NCBI GenBank assembly: GCA_028290545.1
Contig: JAQGJP010000002.1
Span: 1-64,000, forward strand
DNA: 64,000 bases
Reading direction: 5' to 3'
Source: Rhizobium sp.
GTDB taxonomy: Bacteria > Pseudomonadota > Alphaproteobacteria > Rhizobiales > Rhizobiaceae
Made by a program: the position numbers and the translations under genes
Notes under the pieces: generated by a model
Told to the model about the DNA's origin: nothing
Databases searched by the model: none
What the model saw: the letters and a program-made list of their open reading frames with translations, nothing else
Shown: piece after piece, positions 57,289 to 64,000 of the stretch
Layout: the number at the start of each line of letters is the position of its first letter
Numbering within the stretch: the first letter of the stretch is position 1

Positions 57289-58035
57289 TCAATAGGTGGC
57301 CCGACCACCGGAGAGATCGAATACCGATCCCGTCGTGAAGCTGTTCTCGCGGCTGACCAGCCAGCCGACCATGCTGGCCGCTTCCTCGACTTCAAGAAAA
57401 CGTCCGCGCGGTATCTTGCCGAGCATGTAGTCGATGAATTCGGGCTTCAACTCGTCGAGGATGCGGGTCTTGGCGGTGGCTGGCGTGATTGTATTGACGG
57501 CGATGTCGTATTTGGCCAGTTCCTTGCCCAGAGCCTTGGTCATCGCGATCAGCCCACCCTTGGCAGCGGCATAGGCCGATGCATTCGGGTTGCCCTCCTT
57601 GCCGGCGATGGAGGCGATGTTGACGATGCGGCCGTAATTCCGGGCTTTCATGAAGGGCACCACCGCGCGGTTCACATAGAAGGCTCCGTTGAGATCAATA
57701 TCGATGACCCGCCGCCATTCCGCCGGGTCATACTCGTCAAGTGGCGCATTTTTGCCGGCGATCCCTGCCGAATGGACGAGGATGTCGATGCGCCCGTGAG
57801 CTTCGGCCGTTGCTGCCGCGGCCGCGGCTGCGGCATCGCAATCGGCGATATCCACCGTCATCACCGATGCGGCTTCGCCGAGCTTTGCCTGCGCGGAGGC
57901 GAGCACATCGGGGTTGATGTCCCAGAGGCAGACGCGGGCGCCGGAGGCGACGAGGCGGGCCGCGATGGCAAGGCCGATGCCCTGGCCGCCGCCGGTGACG
58001 ATGGCGGTCTGGTCGTTCAGTTCGTAGCTGATCAT
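57289..58035 (-). CDS. SDR-family oxidoreductase
   Basis: A 248-residue classical short-chain dehydrogenase: TGGGQGIGLAIA cofactor motif, NAG-like HSAGIAG, catalytic Ser/Tyr/Lys in NIASIAGKEGNPNASAYAAAKGG, and a C-terminal TTGSVFDLSGGRATY. Acidic DIN after the second strand suggests NAD preference. Coupled by TGATG to the small upstream ORF and 14 bp ahead of the ATPase gene. Confidence 0.92.
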   Translation of the reverse strand: MISYELNDQTAIVTGGGQGIGLAIAARLVASGARVCLWDINPDVLASAQAKLGEAASVMTVDIADCDAAAAAAAATAEAHGRIDILVHSAGIAGKNAPLDEYDPAEWRRVIDIDLNGAFYVNRAVVPFMKARNYGRIVNIASIAGKEGNPNASAYAAAKGGLIAMTKALGKELAKYDIAVNTITPATAKTRILDELKPEFIDYMLGKIPRGRFLEVEEAASMVGWLVSRENSFTTGSVFDLSGGRATY

Positions 58036-58238
58036 CAGTTGGGTATCTCTTCCAGTGTGAGGTCTTCAATGTCGTAAAAGCAGGCGGCATCGCCTGCGAA
58101 CAATGCGAGCAATTCTTCGTCGGTCAGATTCGCGAGGGTCTTACGCCGCCAGAGCATTCGAGAGGTTTCAAGCCGACGAGCCAAGCGCCCCCCTTGAGCG
58201 GATCGGGGCTGGCGGTAATCCGCCGGCAGGCGGGGCAT
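58035..58238 (-). CDS. Small uncharacterised protein, translationally coupled on both sides
   Basis: A 67-residue frame beginning MPRLPADYRQPRSAQ, with a basic middle (RLARRLETSRMLWRRK) and an acidic end (LTDEELLALFAGDAACFYDIEDLTLEEIPN). Its ATG overlaps the glycosidase-like stop (TGATG) and its stop overlaps the SDR start (TGATG), strong evidence that the ribosome reads it. No family recognised; it might be an adaptor or a decayed domain. Confidence 0.6.
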   Translation of the reverse strand: MPRLPADYRQPRSAQGGRLARRLETSRMLWRRKTLANLTDEELLALFAGDAACFYDIEDLTLEEIPN

Positions 58239-59839
58239 CACTGCCCCATATGCAGGCGGCGGCCGACCTGGTCGACCAAGGTCAGCCAGCGCCGCGCGAT
58301 CGCACCGTCGTTTGACGTGGCTGTGGCCAGCGCCTCCCGTTGAATAGCGCCGAGCCGATCGGCCGGCAGCACTTGAGAGGCATCCAGTTCCTCGGCCAGC
58401 GCCACGAAGCGTTCCGCCTGCGCCCGGCCGCCGAAACGGGGCGCGGCCTCGCGGTCCATGAAGTCGTCCCAGGTGAGGTTCGGGTTCCAGGTGAATCGGG
58501 CAAAGGCCAGATAGCTCAGTTCGACGGTGGCGAAATAATCCGACGGTTCGCCCCAGACCGTGAGGCCCTGCATGCCCATCTGGTGGCCGCGTTCGGCCAT
58601 ATCCGCGAACACCTTGGCGTTAAGCGCATAGCGCTCGGTGCGCTCATCGCCGTTCCACTGGCAGGCGAACTGGCAGCGCAGCACATTGGGCTGCGTGGGA
58701 AGGGAGGCCACATAGTTGGGCTCGATCTCGCTGCGCAGCCGCTTCCAGTAGCTCCGGTTGGCGGTATGCTGATAGATCGCACCCTGTGGCAGGCTGTTCT
58801 GCGCCTCGACCGCCACCGGTTCCAGCAGGTTGTCCCATTGCAGTTCGCAGTAGATCCAGAGGTCCGGCCGTTTCGCCTTGGCCGCCTGGTACAGGCGGGG
58901 GAAATTGGTGGCCATGTCGGTGTGGGACCAGGAATCGCCATGCTCATCGGCGCGGCGGGCCATTTCGGCATCATTTGCGCGGCGCGACCGGCAGCGCTCG
59001 CAACCGCAGACGCCGTAATCGCCACTTTCGATATTGATGCCGCCGATCTCGAAGGTTTCGGCCAGCCACGACACCGCTTCCTCCATCCAGTCCATGGTTT
59101 CCGGCGCGCTCGGGCAGGCGCTGACGGTGTAGTCGGAATGCGGGAAATTGAGCGGAAAGGCGAGATCGGCGATCTGGAAGCCGACATCCTTCTCCATTGT
59201 CGCGGCGTGCTGCGGATTGGCTTTCAGCCATGTGGCGAGATTGTAGCGGTGCTTGCCTTCCCAATAGACGCCGCCATAGGCGCCGATGGCGATGCCGGGA
59301 ACGATCCGGACGCCGCGTTCGTTGGCGTAGCGGCAGAGCGCCTGCGCCGCTTCAATGCCGCCATGGCTGTCGCGAAGAAAGCCATAGATGACGATGGCGG
59401 CAATGCGGTTGCGCGAGGAGAAGTCGACAAGGCGCCTGTAGTCGGCCAGAAAGCCCTGCGGCGGCTTCTGGAACGGGTTGAACACGCCGATCTCCTGCTG
59501 GCCGATCTGCGAGAGCTCCCAATTGGTCGAATGGTCCCAGGTCCAGAAGGTGCGGTAGGGCAAGCCCGGTTCGCCATTCAGCGGACCCTCGTTCAGGAAG
59601 GAGAGATCGAGCCCGGCCCCGCCGCGTTCGATCAGTTCCTCGACGCCGTAGATGACCCCGGAAAACGGGCCGCCACGAACCTCGACGACCCCGTCCTTCA
59701 GGCTGAGCACATAAGTCCCCTCCTTCAGGCCGCTGTCGAGAAGCAGTCGCACGCCTCCGCCTTCAAGCGCGGCGGAATTCAGGCTTTCGCGCAGGCGGCG
59801 CGCCGCGTGAGGATGGTCGTTCTCGCCGTCTATCGTCAT
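58238..59839 (-). CDS. Glycoside-hydrolase-like protein (GH20/GH67-type N-terminal domain)
   Basis: The 533-residue protein begins with the alpha/beta domain seen in GH20/GH67-type enzymes (GTYVLSLKDGVVEVRGGPFSGVIYGVEELIER) and continues with a TIM-barrel-like part (YANERGVRIVPGIAIGAYGG, GGINIESGDYGVCGCERCRSRRANDAEMARRADEHGD). The CxCxxC cluster could bind a metal. No signal peptide, so it acts on imported sugar. Exact activity unknown; an alpha-glucuronidase or hexosaminidase relative is possible. AAGGGA nine bases before the ATG at 59839. Confidence 0.72.
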   Translation of the reverse strand: MTIDGENDHPHAARRLRESLNSAALEGGGVRLLLDSGLKEGTYVLSLKDGVVEVRGGPFSGVIYGVEELIERGGAGLDLSFLNEGPLNGEPGLPYRTFWTWDHSTNWELSQIGQQEIGVFNPFQKPPQGFLADYRRLVDFSSRNRIAAIVIYGFLRDSHGGIEAAQALCRYANERGVRIVPGIAIGAYGGVYWEGKHRYNLATWLKANPQHAATMEKDVGFQIADLAFPLNFPHSDYTVSACPSAPETMDWMEEAVSWLAETFEIGGINIESGDYGVCGCERCRSRRANDAEMARRADEHGDSWSHTDMATNFPRLYQAAKAKRPDLWIYCELQWDNLLEPVAVEAQNSLPQGAIYQHTANRSYWKRLRSEIEPNYVASLPTQPNVLRCQFACQWNGDERTERYALNAKVFADMAERGHQMGMQGLTVWGEPSDYFATVELSYLAFARFTWNPNLTWDDFMDREAAPRFGGRAQAERFVALAEELDASQVLPADRLGAIQREALATATSNDGAIARRWLTLVDQVGRRLHMGQ

Positions 59840-59885
59840 GAAACCGGTTCCCTTCTGATTGACAGAGTAAAGCAGTCAAACTATC

Positions 59886-59918
59886 AAATATCAACATCAA
59901 ATTTCGCTGGTGATATTT
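59886..59918. promoter_or_regulatory. Candidate operator in the divergent sugar-cluster promoter
   Basis: AAATATCA (59886-59893) and TGATATTT (59911-59918) form a perfect 8-bp inverted repeat with a 17-nt spacer, in the 119-bp AT-rich gap between the divergent glycosidase-like and oxidoreductase genes. The cognate regulator is not in the window. Confidence 0.5.
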
Positions 59919-59958
59919 TACCTGCCACTGGCATCCCCCCAACGGAGCGTCTATCTCG

Positions 59959-61038
59959 ATGGAAATCCAATCTCGAATTGCCGACCTGCAACAGACATGG
60001 GCGATGCCATCCAATCCCCGGCCGATCACTATTCTGGGGGCCGGCGGCATCGTGCGTGACGGCCATCTTCCGGCCTATCGAAAGATGGGGCTGCCGGTGG
60101 CCGGCGTCTTCGATGTCAATCCGGAGGTCGCGCAGAAACTCGCCGCCGATTTCGGCGTGCCGGTGGTGCATGGGTCGCTGGATGCCGCGATCGCCGCCTG
60201 CGGTACCGATGGTATCTTCGACCTGGCTCTGCCGCCGGTTGCGATCCTTTCTACCGTCGAGCGGCTGCCATGCAACAGCGTTGCGCTCATCCAGAAGCCG
60301 CTGGGTCCGGATGGCGCCACCGCACGCCGGATCGTCGCGGCCCTCGATGCCCGCTCCGTCACCGCCGCCACCAATTTCCAGCTCCGGTTCACGCCGTCCA
60401 TGCTCGCCATTCGCGATGCGGTGCGAAAGGGGCTGCTGGGCGATGTCGTCGATGTCGAAGTGCGGCTGGCGGTCTACATGCCCTGGGAACTGTGGTCGTT
60501 CATTCCGCATCTCGACGCGGTCGAAATCCCGTTGCATTCCATTCATTACCTCGACTGGATCCGCTCTCTCCTCGGTGAACCGGACAGCGTCTATGCCAAG
60601 GCGGTCAAGCATCCACGCTATCCGACGCAGGCGGATGCGCGCTCCAGCATCATCCTGGACTATGGCGACCGGGTCCGATGCGCCCTGTCTCTCAACCACA
60701 CCTACAACTATGGCCCCGAGCATATCGAAGCCACCATCAGGGTGGAGGGCACCAGAGGCGCTGCGCATCTCACGGTCGGATACCTGATCGACTACATCAA
60801 ACCGCTGCCGGAAAAACTCGAGATCATCATCGAAGGCGGACAGTGGACCGAACTGCCGCTGAAAGGCGAGCGGATGCCGGACGCTTTCGGCTTCGTCATG
60901 GCCAATCTGCAGCGCTATGCGACCGGCGAGGACAGCATGCTCGATACCGACGTCCATGACTCCGTGCGCACCATGGCGCTGGTCGATGCCGCCCTGAAGT
61001 CGAGCCGGCTCGGCGGTGTCGTGCCGGAATACGCGTGA
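59959..61038 (+). CDS. Gfo/Idh/MocA family oxidoreductase
   Basis: A 359-residue sugar dehydrogenase-like protein: ITILGAGGIVRDGHLPAYRKMG Rossmann start, LIQKPLGPDG in the place of the EKP motif (Glu replaced by Gln, Lys kept), and the histidine segment VEIPLHSIHYLDWIRSLLG. It likely acts on the imported sugar. Start ATG 59959 (GGAG upstream) or 60004. A 154-bp gap follows before the binding-protein gene. Confidence 0.9.
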   Translation: MEIQSRIADLQQTWAMPSNPRPITILGAGGIVRDGHLPAYRKMGLPVAGVFDVNPEVAQKLAADFGVPVVHGSLDAAIAACGTDGIFDLALPPVAILSTVERLPCNSVALIQKPLGPDGATARRIVAALDARSVTAATNFQLRFTPSMLAIRDAVRKGLLGDVVDVEVRLAVYMPWELWSFIPHLDAVEIPLHSIHYLDWIRSLLGEPDSVYAKAVKHPRYPTQADARSSIILDYGDRVRCALSLNHTYNYGPEHIEATIRVEGTRGAAHLTVGYLIDYIKPLPEKLEIIIEGGQWTELPLKGERMPDAFGFVMANLQRYATGEDSMLDTDVHDSVRTMALVDAALKSSRLGGVVPEYA

Positions 61039-61192
61039 GAAAACTTTCGTATAAGAAATTTCACTTTCATGAATCAAAATTGTCGTGTTAGCTTCTCGTG
61101 GTCGGGCGTTGGCGGCAAGCCGCAGCAACCGGTTGGATAATCGGCCCTCGCGCTATCTGCGGAGGCGGGCAAAATAAAAAGGGAACATAGAG

Positions 61193-62512
61193 ATGATCAG
61201 GGTTTTGAAATTCTTGACTGCGCGGCGGCATCTCCAGGCAGGCTGCGCGGCCATTGCTTTGGCGGCAGTGTCGGCGATTGGCGCCGCGTCGCCGGGATGG
61301 GCGCAGGACATAACGACGATCAAGGTTCTGAACTGGCAGCCGGGCGGCCCGAAATATTGGGACGCGCTGATCAAAGCCTTCGAGACAGAAAATCCTGACA
61401 TCAAGGTGGAGCTGGAAACTGTTCCGTTCGACCGTTATCCTGAAGTTCAGGGCCCCTATATCACCACCAAGACCGGCCCGGACGTGATGGAGAACAACAG
61501 CGGTCTCGAACTTTACGACCGCCGTTCCGCCTATCTCGAACTGCCGGCCGATCTCGTCGAGAGCGCCGGCAAGGATCTGATCACCTATAGTGGCGGCTGC
61601 CTGAACTTCGATCCGAAACAGGCCTGCTACGGCTTGCCTTTCGGCTATCAGGGTAACGTCATGTATTACAACAAGGCGGTGCTGAAGGAAGCGGGGCTCG
61701 ATCCGGAAAATCCGCCGAAGACCTGGGACGAGATGGACGCTGCCTGCAAGGCGGTCAAGGCCATCGGCAAGACCTGCCTCGCGCATGGGATGACCGGCGT
61801 GTTTCCGGCCTATTGGAACTTCCCCGAAATCGCACGCAACTATCTCACCGAAGACGATATGCGCGCCATTCTGGCCGGGAAAATGCCTTGGACCGATCCC
61901 AAGATGGTCAGCATTCTCGAGGCCATGGCATCAATCGGCACGCGTGGCTGGATAAATGCCAACTCGCCGTCGATCAGCATGCTTCCCGATGGCGCCGACA
62001 TATTCTCGAGCGGCAATGCCGCCTTCGCCAGCACGATCATCGCCGATGCGGTCAACTGGCAGGCCTTCGGGCAGACATTGGGTGACGAAAATGTCGGCGC
62101 CATGCGTTGGCCGGTGCTCGTGCCCGACGCCCCGCTCGCCAAGAGCTTCAGTGGCGTGGAGAGCTCGGTGTTCGGCGTCACCTCCTGGACGGAGAAGAAG
62201 GAAGCCTCGCTGAAATTCGTCAAGTTCATCGCCGGTGTCGAGAATGGCAATCTCCTGACGTCGCTTGGCGGCGGCATCGCCCTCAACAAGAATGTCGATC
62301 CGGCGCTGGTACCGAAATCGCAGGCGCTGGCGCAGATCCGCGAGATCATCAAGACGCCGACGCTGCACGCAGGCGTGCTGTTGAGCGGACAGGAAGCTGA
62401 CGCGCTGGCACGCGGCTGGCAGGAGGTAACCCTCGGACGCCTGACCGTGGCAGATTGGGTGGCCCGGATGCAGGTCGCACTGGAAGAAAGCCCCGGCAAG
62501 ACCGCGAATTGA
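61193..62512 (+). CDS. Sugar ABC transporter substrate-binding protein (SBP family 1)
   Basis: A 439-residue MalE/UgpB-type binding protein with a signal peptide ending at GWA-QD (residue 37): KVLNWQPGGPKYWDALIKAFETENPDIKVELETVPFDRYPEVQGPYITTKTGPDV, and FGYQGNVMYYNKAVLKEAGLDPENPPKTWDEM. Its own promoter probably lies in the AT-rich gap 61039-61192. The two permeases follow after a hairpin. Confidence 0.93.
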   Translation: MIRVLKFLTARRHLQAGCAAIALAAVSAIGAASPGWAQDITTIKVLNWQPGGPKYWDALIKAFETENPDIKVELETVPFDRYPEVQGPYITTKTGPDVMENNSGLELYDRRSAYLELPADLVESAGKDLITYSGGCLNFDPKQACYGLPFGYQGNVMYYNKAVLKEAGLDPENPPKTWDEMDAACKAVKAIGKTCLAHGMTGVFPAYWNFPEIARNYLTEDDMRAILAGKMPWTDPKMVSILEAMASIGTRGWINANSPSISMLPDGADIFSSGNAAFASTIIADAVNWQAFGQTLGDENVGAMRWPVLVPDAPLAKSFSGVESSVFGVTSWTEKKEASLKFVKFIAGVENGNLLTSLGGGIALNKNVDPALVPKSQALAQIREIIKTPTLHAGVLLSGQEADALARGWQEVTLGRLTVADWVARMQVALEESPGKTAN

Positions 62513-62520
62513 TCGCGTTT

Positions 62521-62547
62521 CTGCGGGGCTGCGCTGCGGCCCCGCAG
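62521..62547 (+). other. Strong stem-loop after the binding-protein gene
   Basis: Perfect 9-bp arms CTGCGGGGC (62521-62529) and GCCCCGCAG (62539-62547) with a 9-nt loop and no T-tract, 8 bp after the binding-protein stop and 22 bp before the permease start. A probable mRNA stabiliser setting binding protein above permease. Confidence 0.7.
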
Positions 62548-62569
62548 TCCTTCCATGCGAGACGAAGCA

Positions 62570-63514
62570 ATGAACTCTTCCGACATCCAGAGACTGGCAA
62601 GCGGTGCTGCAGTTGCGCCGAGGCGTCGCCGCCGCAGGTTCGGCTCCGCTTCGCTGCTGGCGCTCGGCCTGGTCTTGCCGGGCGTTCTGCTGGCCGTGCT
62701 CTTCAAGCTGGTGCCGCTGGTGCGGGCCTTCTGGCTCAGCCTGCAGAAGACGCGCGGCTTTGAGGATCCGAGCTTTGCCGGCCTTGCCAACTATTATTCC
62801 GCATTTCGCGATCCGATTTTCGCTCATGCCTTCCGCAATGCGGCCATGGTCTTCGTCAGCCTGCCGGTCTGGATATTCTTCCCGCTGGTGATCGCGCTGC
62901 TGCTGTTTCAGCGGACGCCGGGCTGGAAGATCTTCCGTGCCGTCTACTTTCTGCCCTACATGATCGCACCGGTCGTGGTCGGCATCATGTTTCGCCAGAT
63001 CCTGGCGCCCGATGGCCCGCTCAATGCGCTGCTCATCGGTATCGGCCTCTCGCCCCTGGCCATCGAATGGCTGAACGGCCCCAACAGCGCCCTGTTCTCA
63101 CTGACTGCAGTCGCATTGTGGAGCTTCTTCGGGCTGGGCGTGCTGACCTACCTCTCCGGACTTGCGACCGTACCGCAGGATGTCATCGAAGCGGCGCGTC
63201 TCGATGGCGCCGGCTTCTTCAGGCTGCTGTTCAGCATCGCCATGCCCCTGATCAAACCGGTTATCGGCTACTGGAGCGTGTTGTGCATGTCCAGCATGCT
63301 GATCTGGATGTTCCCGCTGATCTACGCTCTGACGCGAGGCGGACCGGGCAGCGCGACGATGCTGCCGGAATACCTCGTCTTCATCACCACGTTCGAATTT
63401 CTCAACCGCGGCAAGGGTGCGGCCATCGGCATGGCGTTGTTCGTCTTCGCAGCCCTGGTCTCCGCCTTCGTGGTGCGGCGCATGTATCGCGAAGGCAAAG
63501 GAAGATCATCATGA
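62570..63514 (+). CDS. Sugar ABC transporter permease (MalF/UgpA type)
   Basis: A 314-residue permease with six helices: SLLALGLVLPGVLLAVLFKLVPLVRAFWLSL first helix, MIAPVVVGIMFRQILAPDGPLNALL, and the EAA loop VPQDVIEAARLDGAGFFRLLFSIAMPLIKP. The start is 62570 or 62555; neither has a clear ribosome site, consistent with read-through past the hairpin. Its stop overlaps the next gene by 4 bp. Confidence 0.92.
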   Translation: MNSSDIQRLASGAAVAPRRRRRRFGSASLLALGLVLPGVLLAVLFKLVPLVRAFWLSLQKTRGFEDPSFAGLANYYSAFRDPIFAHAFRNAAMVFVSLPVWIFFPLVIALLLFQRTPGWKIFRAVYFLPYMIAPVVVGIMFRQILAPDGPLNALLIGIGLSPLAIEWLNGPNSALFSLTAVALWSFFGLGVLTYLSGLATVPQDVIEAARLDGAGFFRLLFSIAMPLIKPVIGYWSVLCMSSMLIWMFPLIYALTRGGPGSATMLPEYLVFITTFEFLNRGKGAAIGMALFVFAALVSAFVVRRMYREGKGRSS

Positions 63515-64000
63515 GCGTCGCGGCGGTATCCCTGGCCCGACGCCGGGCGCGCAGCCGTTCCGTGCGGTCTGTCACGAAATGGGTGGTGACCTTCGCTCTG
63601 GTCGTGGTGGCGGTCGGTGCGCTCTACCCGCTGCTCTTCACGATCATCAACTCGCTCAAGTCTCGCACTGTCTATGCACAGAACCCGTTGGGCCTGACGC
63701 TCGACATCACATTCGAGAACTATCTCGAGACCTTCAATCGAATGCATGTCGCTCGGTTGCTGTTCAACAGTGTTATCACCACGGCAGGCGGCCTGCTGCT
63801 GTCTACCGTTTCGGCGCTGTTCGTCGCCTACGCGGTGACGAAGCTGCGGATGCCGGGCGGCAACCTCGTCTTCCTTTTCATCATCTCGATGCTCGTCATT
63901 CCCAGCCAGGTCATCATCTACCCGCTCTATGAAACCATTCTCAGCATGGGATTCGGCGGCAGCTATCAGGGCCTGATCCTTGCCTATGCGGCCTTTGGCC
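63511..64000 (+). CDS. Sugar ABC transporter permease (MalG/UgpE type), 3' end outside the window
   Basis: An open frame from ATG 63511 to the window end gives 163 codons: MSVAAVSLARRRARSR, first helix VVTFALVVVAVGALYPLLFTIINSLKS, then NPLGLTLDITFENYLETF, SVITTAGGLLLSTVSALFVAYAVTKLRM and FIISMLVIPSQVIIYPLYETI. This is the MalG-type second permease. The EAA loop lies beyond the end. It overlaps the previous stop (ATGA). Confidence 0.92.
   Translation, partial: MSVAAVSLARRRARSRSVRSVTKWVVTFALVVVAVGALYPLLFTIINSLKSRTVYAQNPLGLTLDITFENYLETFNRMHVARLLFNSVITTAGGLLLSTVSALFVAYAVTKLRMPGGNLVFLFIISMLVIPSQVIIYPLYETILSMGFGGSYQGLILAYAAFG

Noticed and set aside
58340-60787. 815-codon rightward frame across the glycosidase-like gene, the divergent promoter and the oxidoreductase
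   Set aside because: It runs antisense to one recognisable gene and out of frame in another, and crosses an AT-rich promoter; no domain seen.
1-64000. CRISPR arrays, rRNA operons, prophage genes
   Set aside because: No regularly spaced repeats, rRNA sequence or phage structural genes were seen anywhere in the window.

Overview
The window comes from a GC-rich alphaproteobacterium of the Hyphomicrobiales, most likely a Rhizobiaceae/Phyllobacteriaceae relative. This rests on gene content seen here: a cell-cycle regulator GcrA, the aerobic cobaltochelatase pair cobS-cobT behind a bolA/J-domain pair, the argD-argF-hslO order, a RIME-like intergenic palindrome, and many ABC transporters for sugars and peptides. 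No species-level call can be made from the sequence alone.

Positions 1-20389 look like core chromosome. They hold the tail of a Bug-type binding protein, bolA, a J-domain protein, cobS, cobT, a phytase-like periplasmic protein, soluble transhydrogenase sthA, two small membrane proteins, an M24-like protein, pyrE, apaG, the argD-argF-hslO operon, divergent gcrA, ppk2, a PhoR-like kinase, a one-helix membrane protein, a nitronate monooxygenase and tRNA-Thr(CGU). The gcrA promoter carries four GANTC sites in 37 bp next to a CtrA-like box. The argD leader contains a terminator.

Positions about 20390-39884 look accessory. They start just after the tRNA with a nested inverted-repeat element, a chemoreceptor that has lost its membrane and sensor part, a co-translated pair made of a PstS-like binding protein and a GGDEF-EAL enzyme, and an IS3-family remnant. 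Then comes an IclR regulator divergent from a complete Dpp/Opp-type ABC transporter interleaved with an oxidoreductase, an alpha/beta hydrolase, a creatininase-like amidase, an enolase-superfamily enzyme, a dimethylformamidase-like protein, an amidohydrolase and a RidA-like protein. The enrichment in C-N bond hydrolases suggests uptake and breakdown of an unidentified nitrogenous (amide or lactam-like) compound.

Positions 39968-45961 (minus strand) are a recognisable acid-sugar pathway: a GntR/FadR regulator, D-erythronate dehydrogenase, 3-oxo-tetronate kinase, decarboxylase and isomerase, a GlcG-like protein and L-threonate dehydrogenase. Together these take D-erythronate and L-threonate to dihydroxyacetone phosphate. 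Divergent from it (46449-55952) runs a ribose-type ABC importer followed by an LVIVD-repeat protein, an FAD oxidoreductase, an Old-Yellow-Enzyme-type flavin/iron-sulfur oxidoreductase and an isomerase/epimerase-like protein. The two operons share a 25-bp operator, AACTGG-N13-CCAGTT, once near each operon, which argues that they form one regulon.

Positions 56219-64000 are a second sugar system arranged divergently: ATPase, SDR, a 67-residue unknown and a glycosidase-like protein leftward; an oxidoreductase, a binding protein and two permeases rightward, the last cut by the window end. An IS6-family remnant separates it from the preceding operon. Both sugar ABC systems have a strong hairpin without a U-tract just after the binding-protein gene.
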